Assembly (NCBI RefSeq): GCF_003574135.1
Contig: NZ_AP018341.1
Span: 1,116,001-1,180,000, forward strand
DNA from: a cyanobacterium endosymbiont of Rhopalodia gibberula
Lineage (GTDB): Bacteria; Cyanobacteriota; Cyanobacteriia; Cyanobacteriales; Microcystaceae
Length of the DNA stretch: 64,000 bases
Direction of reading: 5' to 3'
Positions within the stretch are counted from its first letter, which is position 1, and each line of letters starts with the position of its first letter. Below are positions 39,697 through 51,379 of the stretch, one piece after another. The notes under the pieces are model-generated. The model was not told the origin of the DNA and searched no databases. It saw only the letters and a program-made list of their open reading frames with translations. The translations under genes were made by a program, and so were the position numbers.

Positions 39697-41176
39697 TGCA
39701 ATTAATAATTGAAAGTACTAAAACTAAAAGTTAGGGCAAAACCCTAATTGGTAACTTAAGTAATACATAGTTTGAATTTAACATAGTCATTCTAGCCATG
39801 CAATTTCTATTAACTTTAGCTACTTTAGTGAAACAACACTAACCTCTAATTTTATTAGAGATTAATTGCCTTAATTTTTGAGATTTTTATCAGAGGTTGA
39901 AGGAAAGATATGCCATATTCCTCCTTACTTATAATAGAGGGCAATTTCTTTATCCTTTAACAGAAGAAATCTCTTATCAACTAACATTAACGAATATTTG
40001 GTTTAATTCTTATTGGAAAATACGTTTAGCTCCAATACAAAAAACATAAAAATACATAGTATTTATAACTCCACTAAGTGGATTTTAAGTTTTTAATGCT
40101 GCTTTTTGTCAAATGCTAATTTAGCAGAGAGTATAGAAGTGCCATACAAATCAATTCTCCGAGATATCATTATATCAACTACATTAGTCTCCGTATCAGA
40201 GGTTAGTAAATTTATAGTTAATTATAGTGTCTGTTTCTTTTTAATTACTCTGTTATAATTCTAACATACTATTATTAATTTCTTTTATAGATTTTCCATC
40301 TTAGAAAGAATAATTAAGTGAGTATCATGATCTAAAAAAAAGTATTTTTAGATCTGGGTATCGTCAGTTGCAACTAATGAATTAATATAAATAATATTTA
40401 TTATCGTCAACTATATATTAGATATTAGACAATATTTAACTTAGTTTTGATTGTTTATGATTAGAAATTAATGAGAAAATAATTTCATACAATGTAGAAA
40501 AAGTTATCAAATATTAGATTTATTTAAAAAATTTAAGCTTCATTTATTTCTGGATAATATGACACATGATAATACTTAATTACGAGAAAATACTTAAAAT
40601 ACCAAAAATATTTTAGAAATTTTTAAGTTTAGTCGAAATGTTAATGTTCAAATTAGAGCAGAGAAAGTAACAACTATAGAGCAACTTAAATTTTTATATA
40701 AAATATAATGGTAATTGATGGGTGCAAATAAATAAAAAATAATTGCTAGATGCCAATCTGCTTAAAAATTCAGCTGATAGAATTAGAAAATTAAAAACTA
40801 TTAAAGTTAACTAGTGATATTTTCTTTCTAAAACTAAGATAAAAGAATTGAAAGTTAAATAAATTGTAGATTAAGTAGAGCTATCAAAAAATCAATTTAT
40901 AGATGGATAATTCGAAAAAAGTAAAGACTGTAGAATTTTTTGAGAAGTAGAAGAAAGAGAGCTTAACTAGAAGAAAATATTAAGTATACTAAAAAGCTCT
41001 TTATTGAGATTGTTAAAAACAAGTAAATATATTTATTTAACCTCTGATTTTATATAAAATAACAAATTCATTGTTACAAAATAAGTGTAGCAAAATATAT
41101 CTGGTTTTCTTAAAAAAAGAAATATTAGTATATATCTTTTTCTAAACTAATCTAACTTATTTCTATTAAAGTTAAG
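39697..41176. other. Gene-free AT-rich stretch
   Basis: About 1.5 kb without an intact gene. Between about 40640 and 40920, plus-strand fragments (KVTTIEQLKFLYKI, LDANLLKNSAD, RLSRAIKKSIY) faintly resemble a pentapeptide-repeat protein, but stops and frame changes are too many for certainty. Confidence 0.4.
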
Positions 41177-41200
41177 TTAATTTAACTTTAATAGAAATAA
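41157..41200 (-). terminator. Hairpin overlapping the DUF445 stop codon
   Basis: Arms 41157-41175 and 41182-41200 (19 bp, perfect, core TTTCTATTAAAGTTAA), with loop GTTAAT. The right arm encodes the last codons and the loop holds most of the stop codon of the minus-strand gene ending at 41177. T-rich sequence follows on the minus strand. Confidence 0.65.
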
Positions 41201-42427
41201 AAGTGTTTGCAAAATTCCTACCATAAATCCTAAGACTCCTCCCAGAGTTACAATAGCTTGTAACTCATTTTTAACTATTCCTTTAACTGCTATTTCGAGA
41301 TTTTCAGGAGTTGTAGCATTAACTCGATCAATAATTACCTGGTCAATAGATAAAATTGGAATTGTCTGAGCAACGATTTTTTCTAAATCTTCTTCAAAAT
41401 ATCGTTCCAAAAGGAAAGCTAATTCTTCGCTAATTTTTGTCAAAAAGCTAGTTAATGTGGTTGAATTTTGCAATCTATTAATAATCAACATTGCTAATTG
41501 ATCCCAGTCAATTGTATTTCCAAAACCCTGAATAAATTGTGTACCCTTGTTTTGAACATAATTCTGTACAGTTTCCCTGGTAGTTTTACGTAATTGTCTT
41601 ACGGTAGAAACTGGTAAATTTTCTAAACAAAGACTTTGTAACCATTGCCGTAAACGACTACGAAGTTCTAAAGATAGCATTAATTCCTTAAAACGGATAT
41701 TAGCCATTTCTTGTTCTTCTAAACAAAAATTTCGCAATCGTGTCAGGCTATTTTTGATTCCAAATAAATTAGCGACTACCCAATAAGTTCCACTGGTTTT
41801 TTCCCGAAATCCTTCATCAATGACTTGAATATTGCGATCACTCAAAAAATCAATTAGAGTTTGCCTCAAAACATCGGGAGAGACAACTGTTTCTAATAAC
41901 CAGTCAGCAAACTGTCGCGCTTGGGTATCTGTCAAACGAAACTCAAGTAAGACCTGGTCAAAAATTTGATTAATTTGATATTCTAAGAAATCTTGACGAC
42001 GAGCAAATGCTTTTAGAAGTCGAGGCAAAGACTCACTAAATAAGTCCCGCAAAATATCGGCCAAGATTCTTGCCGTTTTTTGTTCTTTATCGTTTTTAAT
42101 CTGTTTAATAGCTAAGGTTAATAACCAGAGAATAGCAGATTGCACCCGTTCAGTTTTGAGCAAGCGTCGTGCTAACTTTTGCAACTCTTCTGGGGTTAAA
42201 AGCGATCCCATAATTGTATCTGAGACTTTCTTAGCTAGACGTTCCTGGTTACGGGGAATTAGCCCTGGAGTGAAGGGAACGCGACGCTTACCAATATGAA
42301 TAGCCCTATAAGGACGAAAAAGCATATTAATGGCTATATCATTTGTAAAATAGCCAATAATCATACCTGCAGCCGGAGGAATGAGAATCGTCCAGACTAA
42401 CGATAAATCTAGGTTAGTGATGATCAA
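41177..42427 (-). CDS. DUF445 family membrane protein
   Basis: 416-residue member of DUF445, a widespread membrane-anchored family of unknown function. An N-terminal span (about 10-30) is followed by the family box [20 protein letters not shown] and [20 protein letters not shown] long, mostly helical middle (residues 60-370) follows, with a C-terminal span ([20 protein letters not shown]). The frame is clean throughout. It sits downstream of ppc on the same strand with about 90 bases between, so the two may be co-transcribed. The protein ends inside a 19-bp hairpin. Confidence 0.85.
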   Translation of the reverse strand: MIITNLDLSLVWTILIPPAAGMIIGYFTNDIAINMLFRPYRAIHIGKRRVPFTPGLIPRNQERLAKKVSDTIMGSLLTPEELQKLARRLLKTERVQSAILWLLTLAIKQIKNDKEQKTARILADILRDLFSESLPRLLKAFARRQDFLEYQINQIFDQVLLEFRLTDTQARQFADWLLETVVSPDVLRQTLIDFLSDRNIQVIDEGFREKTSGTYWVVANLFGIKNSLTRLRNFCLEEQEMANIRFKELMLSLELRSRLRQWLQSLCLENLPVSTVRQLRKTTRETVQNYVQNKGTQFIQGFGNTIDWDQLAMLIINRLQNSTTLTSFLTKISEELAFLLERYFEEDLEKIVAQTIPILSIDQVIIDRVNATTPENLEIAVKGIVKNELQAIVTLGGVLGFMVGILQTLLFLLKLN

Positions 42428-42518
42428 GGGTTATCTGTGTTTACTAGTAAATACTCCTTGTCCCATTATGGACAATCGTGACGGCTATTAAAGTATCGAT
42501 TAACTGAATTTACTCTAA

Positions 42519-45500
42519 TCATCCTGTATTCCTCATTCCTGCAGCGATTCCATTAATTGTCAACAACGCTCCCCGCAGTAATTCCTCCTTAGAATAGCGG
42601 AAATGAACCACCCCAGATTCGGCTTGATGAGTATATTGACGCAACCGCTTTAAGAGAGAAACTTGCAAAAATCCTAAGGGAACAATGGTTCCATTGCGTA
42701 ACTGAACCGAACGTTGTAACCCGACATCACCATCGAGTAATTTTTGATGATTAGTAATAGAAAGAATAATATCACGAGTTAAGTAATATTCTTGGGATAT
42801 TTGTTCAAAAACCCGATTAAATCGCTCTATATCTTCAGTCTTAGATAATTCTCTTACATAATGATGTGCAATTTGTAAATCCACCTTAGATAGGGTCATT
42901 TCAACTTTGGAAACTACCATTTTAAAAAACGGCCATTTGAGGTAAAAATACCGTAATAACTTCAAATTTTCTTCTTTTTCTCGATCTAAAAAGCTTTGCA
43001 AAGCGGTTCCTACCCCATACCAAGCTGGTAAAAGAAAACGACTTTGAGTCCAACTAAATACCCAAGGAATAGCACGTAAGCTACTCAAATCTTTTTTGCT
43101 ACTTTTGCGTCGTGCGGGACGAGAACTAATTTGCAATTGGCTAATTTCAGGAATGGGAGTTACTGACAAGAAGAAATCTAAAAAATCGGGCTGTTCGTAA
43201 ATCAGCGCCCGATAGGCTTTCCTAGAGGTTTTGGCTAACTCTTCCATAATCCCATTCCAAGGAATGATATCATCAAACCCACTTCCTAATAAACTCGATT
43301 GAATCACGGCTGTGGTAGCAGTTTCTAGGTTATACAGGGCTAATTCAGGGAGGGAATACTTAGAAGCTAACACTTCTCCTTGTTCCGTAATTTTAATTCG
43401 TCCGTTAATGGTAGAAGTGGGTTGGGCTAAAATTGCCGCATAGGCAGGACCGCCCCCTCGTCCCACCGATCCACCCCGTCCATGAAACAATCTTAAATCA
43501 ATGCCATGGGGTTGAGCCACTTTTTGTAGGGCTTTTTGAGCCTTGTGGATTTCCCAGTTACTGCTGAGAAATCCTGAATCTTTGTTACTGTCGGAATACC
43601 CTACCATGATCTCTTGCAGGTTAGTCGGTTGTAATGCCGAAAGGTCTAAGGGGGCGGGATTGTTCGAGTTGTTAGAGGACTGAAGTTGGTCGTATCCACC
43701 CGCTAAAGCTGCGCGATACAAGGGTAATTGAAATAAATCCCCCATCACTTGTGGAGCGCGTTTTAAGTCGTCTACCGTTTCAAACAAAGGCACAATGCGA
43801 ATAGTAGTGGTGCTAATAGCTGGATCATAAAGTCCTGCTTCTTTTGCTAACAACAGCACTTCTAGAACATCGCTGACATAGTTAGTCATACTGATGATGT
43901 AGGTTTGGCAGATTTCTAAGCCAAACTCCTGTTGCAGATAGCGCAACATCCGCATAGTTTCGACGGTTTCACTGTTCTCGGCTTTTTTAAACTGCATCCC
44001 TGTGGGAATTAAAGGCCTTCTGGTTCCTAGTTCTTGTATCAACCACCTAACTTTCTCTTCTTCGGGAAGCTCATTATATGGTTGGGGCAGAATATCTAAA
44101 TATTCGGCAATTTCTTCTATTGCATCAGAATGACGGGAGGAGTCTTGACGAAAGTCTAACTGCGTTAGGGTGAAGCCAAACATTTCGGCTTGAAAAAGTA
44201 AATTATCGAGTTCTTGACAATTTAGTCCGGTTTCTTCTAGATTCCGTTTAATGAGTTCTAAATCTTGCCAAAACTCTGTTCCCGAATTATAGATATTTTG
44301 TGCCCTCAGACTAGAAAGTAATTGTCTTTGTTCTGGGTTTGCCAAACGATCGTTGCGGTCGCGGGTATTTTCTAACCGTTTTTGAATATAAGATAGTTTT
44401 AAGCGATAGGGTTCGTGCCGGTAGCGGATGGCCAATTGTTCATAAATCTCTGGCATGGCCGAGCGGTCAAGTTCCAGGGCATCAAGTAAGTCTTGGGAAA
44501 CATTGCTCCAATGGAGAGAAACACTTAACAGTTCTGTCAAATTCTCAATAGAATGCAAATATTTCTCTAAGACCAAATTGCGCTGATAACAGGCCGTCTG
44601 CCAAGTTACTTCTGGGGTAACAAAGGGATTACCATCACGATCACCACCAACCCAAGAACCAAAGCGACAAAAGGTACTACTGGGGGGACGTAACCAGGGA
44701 AAAGACGACTTCAAGGCTTGTTGTAATCGTTTAGACAGTTGGGGCAAGGCATCAAATAAGACTTCATCGAAGTAGTGGAGGGCATAATCCACTTCATCGA
44801 GAACACTGGGTTTAAATTGGTGGAGTTCATCTGTGCGCCACCAGAGACGGATTTCTTCTGTGAGTTGTTCCCTAGCGGTTTGAGCTTCCCAAGAGTTATT
44901 TAGTCCCATCCCCCGAAACGATTCTTCAGCTTGATCCAACCGTCGTAGAATGCCTACAATGCGCTGTTGTTTACGTCGGATTGTGTGGCGAACAATTTCA
45001 GTGGGGTGGGCTGTAAAAATTAGGCGGATGTCAAGTTGATCAAACAGCCGTTGAATTTGTTGGGGCGGAACATTGAGTTGTTTTAATTGAGGGAATAACC
45101 AGTGAAAAGTTCCAGCCTGATCAGAGGCGATATCACCTTCAAAGCGCTTTTCTAATAAGTTTATCTGTTTCGATGGGCTATAGATTTCTTTTTCCTGTCC
45201 ATTTGAAGATTTATTTTCATTTCCGGCACAGGTCGCGCGTCTTATTAACTGTTGCTCCCGTTGTTCATAGTGTTGCTCAACAATGTTAATTAGTTGGAAG
45301 TAAAGAGCAAATGCTCTAGCCGCCCGAATCGCTTCATTGAGTTCTAATCGTTCAATAAGCTCGGTTATCGAGGCTTCAGGGATACTTGTTACCTGTCCCT
45401 CAGGAGAACACATCGTCCGAAGTTGTTTCAGTAAATCCACCAATTCCTGACCACATTCAGCTTTTAACACTGCCTCCCATAGGTCTTCAACAAGTTTGAG

Positions 45501-45584
45501 ACGGTGACGTAAAAATAAGTCGGAAGTCGAAAAAACGTTAATGTCTTCGACCATGAATTGAGATGATTCATGCTGCGAATTCAT
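42519..45584 (-). CDS. ppc: Phosphoenolpyruvate carboxylase
   Basis: 1021-residue enzyme adding bicarbonate to PEP to form oxaloacetate, feeding aspartate and the C4 side of metabolism. The N-terminal catalytic His is in [20 protein letters not shown], followed by [14 protein letters not shown]. The mobile glycine loop is [16 protein letters not shown], and the C-terminus ends [12 protein letters not shown] as in all PEPCs. The length is typical of cyanobacterial enzymes. The start ATG at 45584 has GAGG about 6 bases upstream. With aspC it provides carbon skeletons for fixed nitrogen, fitting a diazotroph that exports nitrogen compounds. Confidence 0.97.
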   Translation of the reverse strand: MNSQHESSQFMVEDINVFSTSDLFLRHRLKLVEDLWEAVLKAECGQELVDLLKQLRTMCSPEGQVTSIPEASITELIERLELNEAIRAARAFALYFQLINIVEQHYEQREQQLIRRATCAGNENKSSNGQEKEIYSPSKQINLLEKRFEGDIASDQAGTFHWLFPQLKQLNVPPQQIQRLFDQLDIRLIFTAHPTEIVRHTIRRKQQRIVGILRRLDQAEESFRGMGLNNSWEAQTAREQLTEEIRLWWRTDELHQFKPSVLDEVDYALHYFDEVLFDALPQLSKRLQQALKSSFPWLRPPSSTFCRFGSWVGGDRDGNPFVTPEVTWQTACYQRNLVLEKYLHSIENLTELLSVSLHWSNVSQDLLDALELDRSAMPEIYEQLAIRYRHEPYRLKLSYIQKRLENTRDRNDRLANPEQRQLLSSLRAQNIYNSGTEFWQDLELIKRNLEETGLNCQELDNLLFQAEMFGFTLTQLDFRQDSSRHSDAIEEIAEYLDILPQPYNELPEEEKVRWLIQELGTRRPLIPTGMQFKKAENSETVETMRMLRYLQQEFGLEICQTYIISMTNYVSDVLEVLLLAKEAGLYDPAISTTTIRIVPLFETVDDLKRAPQVMGDLFQLPLYRAALAGGYDQLQSSNNSNNPAPLDLSALQPTNLQEIMVGYSDSNKDSGFLSSNWEIHKAQKALQKVAQPHGIDLRLFHGRGGSVGRGGGPAYAAILAQPTSTINGRIKITEQGEVLASKYSLPELALYNLETATTAVIQSSLLGSGFDDIIPWNGIMEELAKTSRKAYRALIYEQPDFLDFFLSVTPIPEISQLQISSRPARRKSSKKDLSSLRAIPWVFSWTQSRFLLPAWYGVGTALQSFLDREKEENLKLLRYFYLKWPFFKMVVSKVEMTLSKVDLQIAHHYVRELSKTEDIERFNRVFEQISQEYYLTRDIILSITNHQKLLDGDVGLQRSVQLRNGTIVPLGFLQVSLLKRLRQYTHQAESGVVHFRYSKEELLRGALLTINGIAAGMRNTG

Positions 45585-45827
45585 GGGAACCTCAGGGACG
45601 TTCTATAAACCTAGTTAAGGATGGAAATTTTTAGGAACCGAGAGCAGTATAGAGATCATTCTTTTCCTTTTAGAAGCCTTTGAGAAGTTAGATAGTTAAA
45701 TTTACCTTATTTAGAGAGAGTAAGTGTTTGCTAATTTTTTTTTGACTAATGACCCCCATCATTCTATCGGTTCTTGTCTGGATTAGAAATTAATCTAAAC
45801 TATAATTGGCAAAAATTTAATGATACT

Positions 45828-46031
45828 TTAAGAAAGTGGGTTAGTTGAACCACTATCAGGAAAGTTGAGGATGGGCAAGCGATCACCCCGAAATACTTCC
45901 TCGCTAGCTTCTCCTAACTCTCCTAATCCATGAGCAATTTGGTGGACAATGAGCAAACTACCCAAAAACGGAGCAGTTGCTAGACTTAGGCAGATAATAA
46001 TAGGACGGAGGGGCTGATTAACTTGACTCAC
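45828..46031 (-). CDS. Small conserved membrane protein (67 aa)
   Basis: I do not know a function. One predicted span (PIIICLSLATAPFLGSLLIV) near residues 10-30 is followed by a short polar tail with a helical segment HGLGELGEASEEVFRGDRLP. Balanced codon use against an AT-rich background, and family-like length, support a real gene. Proteins of this kind recur in cyanobacteria as uncharacterised single-span proteins. It lies upstream of ppc on the same strand, with about 240 bases between. Confidence 0.6.
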   Translation of the reverse strand: MSQVNQPLRPIIICLSLATAPFLGSLLIVHQIAHGLGELGEASEEVFRGDRLPILNFPDSGSTNPLS

Positions 46032-46695
46032 AGATCATTACTCCTGATGCTAAATTACTGATTCTATCATATACTTTTCTTTCTTTTTTGACAGCCTCAT
46101 GGTTTACAATCAACTTTTTCAGTTTTATTTTTGTTGATGTTGCTCAAGAAAAATTAATTTTAAATCATTAAGATTATAGGGATAATTTAATTATTTAAAA
46201 TAAACAAAAATATGATAGTAGAAAACACAGTTATTTATTAAAAACATTTGAAAAGAATGTCGATAATTAATTTTGTCTAGTAAATAAAATAGAGTTTTCT
46301 TTATCTAAACTTATTAGAATTGAGAGTAGCAATAGCTCTCTATAGGACTTTGATAAAAAAAATATTAAAATGGTTTTAGAATTCTAAAACTACAATTTTT
46401 ATTTATTGACTATTATTAAGAGTGATGGCGCTGTATTTTTTCTCTGTTATGTCAAGTCAAACCTCTATCAAAAATAAGGAGTGGAATCATATGTTCGTAC
46501 CCTAATACAAATTATTATAATTAGCAAAGCTAGTGTTAATTGCCACTATTATATTCTCTATGTAGATTAGTCTGTTTCAGATTTAAACAGGTGTTTCAAC
46601 CATTGTATTCCAATTGTTACTGACTCCAACCAAGGCAATCATACCACTACAACCATCTATTCAAAAATTAACCATCAACTATTAATTAAACTTAG
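46032..46695. other. Intergenic region upstream of dnaX
   Basis: 664 bases between divergent genes. No readable protein relic, tRNA or strong hairpin was seen; presumably promoters for both sides. Confidence 0.45.
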
Positions 46696-48945
46696 ATGTC
46701 TTCTTATGAACCTCTACATCATAAATACCGTCCCCAAACATTTGCTGATTTAGTGGGACAAGAAGTGATCGCCACCACTTTAATAAATGCGATAGTCTTC
46801 CGAAGAATTGCTCCTGCTTACTTGTTTACGGGGCCTAGGGGAACAGGTAAAACCTCCTCGGCACGAATTTTAGCCAAATCGCTTAATTGTCAACAAGTCA
46901 AAAATCCTACTTCCACCCCTTGTGGCAATTGTGAAGTATGTCGGGCAATCACCAGAGGATCGGCCTTAGATGTCATTGAAATTGACGCAGCTAGTAACAC
47001 AGGAGTCGATAATATTCGAGAAATTATTGAAAAAGCGCAATTTACACCTGTTCAGTGTCGATATAAAGTATATATTATTGATGAATGTCATATGCTTAGT
47101 GTAGCGGCATTTAATGCTCTCCTAAAAACCTTAGAGGAACCCCCGGATCGAGTAATTTTTGTCCTCGTCACTACCGACCCCCAAAGGGTTTTGCCGACAA
47201 TTATTTCTCGCTGTCAAAGGTTTGATTACCGACATATTCCCGTAGAAGCCATAGTGGGTCATTTAAGCAAAATTGCTCACCAAGAAGCCATTGATATTAC
47301 TGATGAGGCTCTAATATTAGTCGCCAAAATTGCCAATGGGGGGTTACGAGACGCTGAAAGTCTTATGGATCAATTAAGTTTATTATCGGAGACTATTACT
47401 TCAGATAAAGTCTGGGATCTAGTTGGGGCAGTTTCTGAACAAGATTTATTGAAACTATTTGAGGCGATCGCCTCAAATACTCCAGAATCAGTGATAGATA
47501 ACTGTCGTCATCTAATGAATCGTGGAAAAGAACCTTTAATCATCCTGCAGCACTTAGCAGGGTTTTACCTCAACCTTTTGATTGCCAAGACAGCCCCCAA
47601 TCGTCCTGATATAGCAGCGGTAACAACCGCGACTTGGCAAGCTTTATCTAAAGAAGCACAAAAGTGGAAAATTGAGACTATTCTGCAAGGACAACAACGT
47701 CTTAAAGAAAGTGAAGTTCAACTAAGAAATACTACTCAACCACGTTTATGGTTAGAAGTTACCCTTTTAAGTTTATTACCATCAGCTTGTAATTCCCAAA
47801 CTGTTTTCAAGTCTGATAACGAAATAGAAGTTAAAAGAAAAGAGGTAATAGACAAGAAACAGGAGGTAACACTCACTATTTCTCCCTTATCTAACTGCAT
47901 TTCTCAAACACCCCTATCCTCCCAACATTCCAATATCTCACAAGCGGACAGGACAAGAACAGATACAATAATTAACGCCAATGAAATCTGGTCGTTAGTT
48001 TTAAAAAAATTACAACCTTTTCCTCAAGATTTAGTCAGCTCGAATTGTCATCTTCTTAATTTAGATGAGTCGGCGGCCTATATTGAAGTTCGTAGTCAAG
48101 GATTGCTCAAATTGGTCCAAGGAAAAATTCCTAGTCTTGAAGCAGCTTTTATCGAGGTTTGCCAACGTCCTATTAAGGTGAATTTAAAAGTGGCTTCTTC
48201 TTTTAATAGAACTTCTAGAAATCCTCAAACTATACAACCGTCACCATCAAATTTTCCTCCGGTTAACAATAACCAAACCTCAAAACCTATTAACCTCGAA
48301 CCAGTTACCAATTTTCATAATTCTAACTCTAATAATGAGAATCCAATATCTAGGAATTCTCAATCTAAAATAAAATTACAATCTCAACTAGAAACTCATT
48401 GTCCTGAAAAAAAATCTGATTTAACTGATATTTCTGGTAGTCTTGCTGTTGAAGAAATTGAAAAAGCTGCTAAAAGTTTAGCTAAAATATTTGATGGAGA
48501 GATTATTGATATATCTCATCAGTTTCAGAATGAATCTTCTAATCTTTTTGGAAAAGATTTAGAAGTCAGTAGACATGATTCATCCCCATTATTACAACCA
48601 TTTTTAGAAAATCATAAAGCTCAAGATTCTTTTGTTGCTGAAACGATTGGTCAACAGCAATCAGAAATAGGAATAGAAAATTTATGCCTAAATCAATCAA
48701 GTTCAGATTTGTTACAAAAACCATTCTTAGAAGAATCAGAGATGTATAATAATCAGGTAATTGAGTCAGTTGATTTAGAAAAAAATGATAGAATTGATGC
48801 GATTACTCAGAAGGTTAAATCTAATTCATCTTATTTGTCTAAATCAGATGAAATCTTACTATATAAGACACAAATAACTAGAATGAAACCTTTTGTTCAA
48901 GGACGACCAGAAGTCATAGATAATGAAGAAGATCTCGAATTCTAA
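46696..48945 (+). CDS. dnaX: DNA polymerase III subunit gamma/tau
   Basis: 749-residue clamp-loader ATPase. Walker A is GPRGTGKT (46-53). The zinc module has C65, C76, C79 and C82 (CGNCEVC). The Walker B-type motif is YIIDECHML (D129-E130), and sensor 1 lies in VTTDPQRVLPTIISRCQRF. The AAA+ part ends near residue 370. A long, low-complexity, Ser/Asn-rich C-terminal half follows, poorly conserved and typical of cyanobacterial tau. No A-rich frameshift signal for a short gamma form was identified. A HIP1 octamer lies at 47464-47471. The last ~200 residues are unusually AT-driven (Asn, Lys, Ile, Ser) compared with the core. Confidence 0.95.
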   Translation: MSSYEPLHHKYRPQTFADLVGQEVIATTLINAIVFRRIAPAYLFTGPRGTGKTSSARILAKSLNCQQVKNPTSTPCGNCEVCRAITRGSALDVIEIDAASNTGVDNIREIIEKAQFTPVQCRYKVYIIDECHMLSVAAFNALLKTLEEPPDRVIFVLVTTDPQRVLPTIISRCQRFDYRHIPVEAIVGHLSKIAHQEAIDITDEALILVAKIANGGLRDAESLMDQLSLLSETITSDKVWDLVGAVSEQDLLKLFEAIASNTPESVIDNCRHLMNRGKEPLIILQHLAGFYLNLLIAKTAPNRPDIAAVTTATWQALSKEAQKWKIETILQGQQRLKESEVQLRNTTQPRLWLEVTLLSLLPSACNSQTVFKSDNEIEVKRKEVIDKKQEVTLTISPLSNCISQTPLSSQHSNISQADRTRTDTIINANEIWSLVLKKLQPFPQDLVSSNCHLLNLDESAAYIEVRSQGLLKLVQGKIPSLEAAFIEVCQRPIKVNLKVASSFNRTSRNPQTIQPSPSNFPPVNNNQTSKPINLEPVTNFHNSNSNNENPISRNSQSKIKLQSQLETHCPEKKSDLTDISGSLAVEEIEKAAKSLAKIFDGEIIDISHQFQNESSNLFGKDLEVSRHDSSPLLQPFLENHKAQDSFVAETIGQQQSEIGIENLCLNQSSSDLLQKPFLEESEMYNNQVIESVDLEKNDRIDAITQKVKSNSSYLSKSDEILLYKTQITRMKPFVQGRPEVIDNEEDLEF
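47464..47471. repeat. HIP1 octamer GCGATCGC
   Basis: Second cyanobacterial HIP1 site, as GGCGATCGCC inside GAGGCGATCGCCTC in dnaX. Confidence 0.85.
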
Positions 48946-49125
48946 TAAGAATATATTTTTAATACATATCTATTACAGGCTGAAATTGGGGCGTATAGAT
49001 CAAACAAAAAAGTTAAATTATATTGAAACCTATTGTGCCTAACAAGTTATCAATAAATTATTGATTAATCTTGAAGTTTATTAATGTTAATTTTTTGTTA
49101 AAAAAGCAATATATCAAATTTAGTC

Positions 49126-49638
49126 ATGGATAAATATTTATTTCAAAAATCATCACCTGATGAATTAATAAATAAATTTAAATACGATTATAAAAATAAT
49201 ATAAGTTATTTAAATCAATTAAAAAATAACAAAAAATGAGTAGAAAATCTTAAAACAAAGGATAGTTCTTCTGAAATAGCAAAAATAAAAACACAAAATA
49301 AACTTAAATTACAAGAGAATAAAATGCTATTAAAACAATTAAAAGATTTTTATCAAAATAAAGAACAATTTCAGAAAAATGATATACAAAAAAATCAAGA
49401 AAAAATTCGTTATACGGAACAACAAAAACAACATAAAAGGAAATTATTAACTTGGAAAGCTGAACAATGGTTAAAAGAGTTCGACGTTACTTCAGATGAA
49501 GGATTTTGGTTTGAAAAATTTTCTTCTTCCTATTCATCTAAATTAGAAGCGACACTCGATTATATTACTGCTTTAGATGATCCAGATGATCCATCCTCAA
49601 AGCTAGTTAAATGTGACAGTTCTTTTAGCTGGGCTTAA
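49126..49638 (+). pseudogene. Hypothetical gene interrupted by one in-frame TGA
   Basis: A 170-codon frame starts at the ATG at 49126 (MDKYLFQKSSPDELINKF) and is open except for one TGA at 49237-49239 (codon 38). The same frame continues uninterrupted to 49638. The sequence is Gln/Lys/Asn-rich and predicted coiled coil (KNQEKIRYTEQQKQHKRK), with a better-structured C-terminus (WLKEFDVTSDEGFWFEKF). I do not recognise it. A single nonsense change with nothing else lost means very recent inactivation, restart at a downstream codon (the ATG at 49324 gives 104 aa), or readthrough. It lies just upstream of two terD-type genes on the same strand. Confidence 0.6.
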
Positions 49639-49937
49639 AATCTTACTTTACAAGACTCTTAAGATTCTAAAAAATTAATCATTAAGATAAATAAATTCTT
49701 GTAGTTACAGAACACAGTCATAAATAAAAATTTTTGAGATTATTAACTACTGATTTATCATGATCAGTCTAGAAAAAATAAAATTACTGATTTTTTAAAT
49801 TTTAGGACTTAACCAAAATAATTTTATCTTTTAATTTAGGAGTACAGTGGTTCTAATTAAACAATTTTTTTTATCTACGGTATTTTGTTTTAAAAAATAC
49901 CGGGGAATATTTTTAATATCAGCAGAGGTAATGATTA

Positions 49938-50516
49938 ATGGCAATTTCATTAAGTAAAGGTCAACGAGTCTCCCTAGAAAAAGTTTCACCTGGACTAGAA
50001 GCTTTACTGGTCGGATTGGGATGGGATGTTAAAACAGTCGATACGGGGTCTGATTTTGATATTGATGTTTCCGTTTTTATGTTAGGGGAAAATGAAAAGC
50101 TTCCTTCTGACAGCCACTTTATTTTTTATAACAATCTAAAAAGTCCCGATTCCGCTCATTGCATTGAACATATGGGGGATAGCTTGACTGGTGAAGGAGA
50201 AGGAGACGACGAAGTTATCTTGGTTAACCTAACTAAGGTTCCAGGAGAAATTAAAAAGTTAGTTTTTGTCGTTACTATTCACCAAGCTTATCAACGAAAA
50301 CAAAATTTTGGACAAGTGGAAAATGCCTTTGTTCGCTTAGTCGATGTTAAAACAAAAAAAGAAGTATTACGGTTCGATTTAACCGAAAATTACTCAATTG
50401 AAACCGCAATTACTGTAGCAGAAATTTATAACAAGGATGGGCAATGGCGCATGAGTGCTGTTGGCTCGGGATATCGGGGAGGATTACAAGTTATCCTCAA
50501 TCGTTACCAAAACTAG
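49938..50516 (+). CDS. TerD family protein
   Basis: 192-residue protein of the TerD/TerE/CABP family, small calcium-binding proteins linked to tellurite resistance and stress, of uncertain cellular role. Family landmarks: the N-terminal ISLSKGQRVSLEK, the LGWDVKTVDTGSDFDIDVSV strand pair with acidic calcium ligands, the DNLTG-type segment GDSLTGEGEGDDE (ligand-rich), and KKLVFVVTIHQAYQRKQNFG. It ends GGLQVILNRYQN. The frame is intact. It is followed after only 6 bases by a second, broken terD copy, so the two formed a tandem operon. Confidence 0.9.
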   Translation: MAISLSKGQRVSLEKVSPGLEALLVGLGWDVKTVDTGSDFDIDVSVFMLGENEKLPSDSHFIFYNNLKSPDSAHCIEHMGDSLTGEGEGDDEVILVNLTKVPGEIKKLVFVVTIHQAYQRKQNFGQVENAFVRLVDVKTKKEVLRFDLTENYSIETAITVAEIYNKDGQWRMSAVGSGYRGGLQVILNRYQN

Positions 50517-50522
50517 AAACAA

Positions 50523-51101
50523 ATGACTATTAATTTACAAAAGGGACAACAAATTTCCCTAAAAAAAGAATCCCCGGGTATAACAAAATTAATGTGTGGG
50601 TTAGGATGGGACATAGAAAAGACTTCCAGAGTATTACTGAGATTATTTAAACTCCAAGCCCATGTTTATCTTGATGCTTCTGTTTTATGTTTAAATCCAA
50701 ATGATAAGTTAACCAGTAAATCAGATGTAATTTAATTTGGAAATTTGCATCATAACTCACGTGCCATTACTCATCTGGGAGATAATCTAACTGGTAGAGG
50801 AAACGGAGATGATGAGGAGATACTAGTTAATTTACCTCAGGTTCCTGACACGATTTCTAAGTTAGTTTTTGTGGTTAATATTTATGATTGTATTAAACGG
50901 AAACAAAACTTTGGAGAGGTAGAAAATACTTTTATACGATTAGTTAACCTAGAAAAAAATCAAGAGATCGCTCGTTATAGCCTTTCGGGAGGTGAGTATA
51001 AAGGAAAACCAGGCATGATTTTAGCAGAAGTTTATCGTTACAATAGTGAGTGGAAAATGGCTGCTGTTGGGGAAGGGATTAATAAAATATTCAAGAAGTA
51101 G
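50523..51101 (+). pseudogene. Second TerD family gene, interrupted by one in-frame TAA
   Basis: Beginning with the ATG at 50523 (MTINLQKGQQISLKKESPGI), the frame shows a full TerD protein apart from a single TAA at 50733-50735, codon 71 (SDVI-stop-FGNLHH), where homologues carry an aromatic residue. The same frame then continues with the ligand-rich GDNLTGRGNGDDEE, KLVFVVNIYDCIKRKQNFG and GMILAEVYRYNSEWKMAAVG to the stop ending at 51101. Length and motifs match the intact neighbour. No other damage is seen, so inactivation is recent. Confidence 0.75.
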
Positions 51102-51379
51102 TTAATCAATATTGCTAAATTACAGTACATTAGATAATAGACTCTTCAATAAACAAGTCAAGGACTTTAAGCAACTTAAGCCTCAAATAGCTCACTTCAT
51201 TTTTTAATTTTTTTATGGTAGGTGTTTGAGCTGGTTATTATGATCGGCTGTTTTGACTAAAATAGCAAAGTCTTGCTTTGTAAGGTTTTGAATATTCTGA
51301 AAACTTAATTACATAAAAATTTAGCTTTTAAAGTCAAAAAATGCAGTCATTATTAAAGTTTTGGGAATTACTAACCACT

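Noticed and set aside
40640-40920. Second pentapeptide-repeat pseudogene
   Set aside because: Only three short fragments resemble the repeat and they need several frame changes; not strong enough to list as a gene.
49126-51101. Stop-codon recoding (in-frame TGA and TAA as sense)
   Set aside because: Two different stops are involved, the rest of the window uses all stops normally, prfB is intact, and many other genes are plainly pseudogenes.
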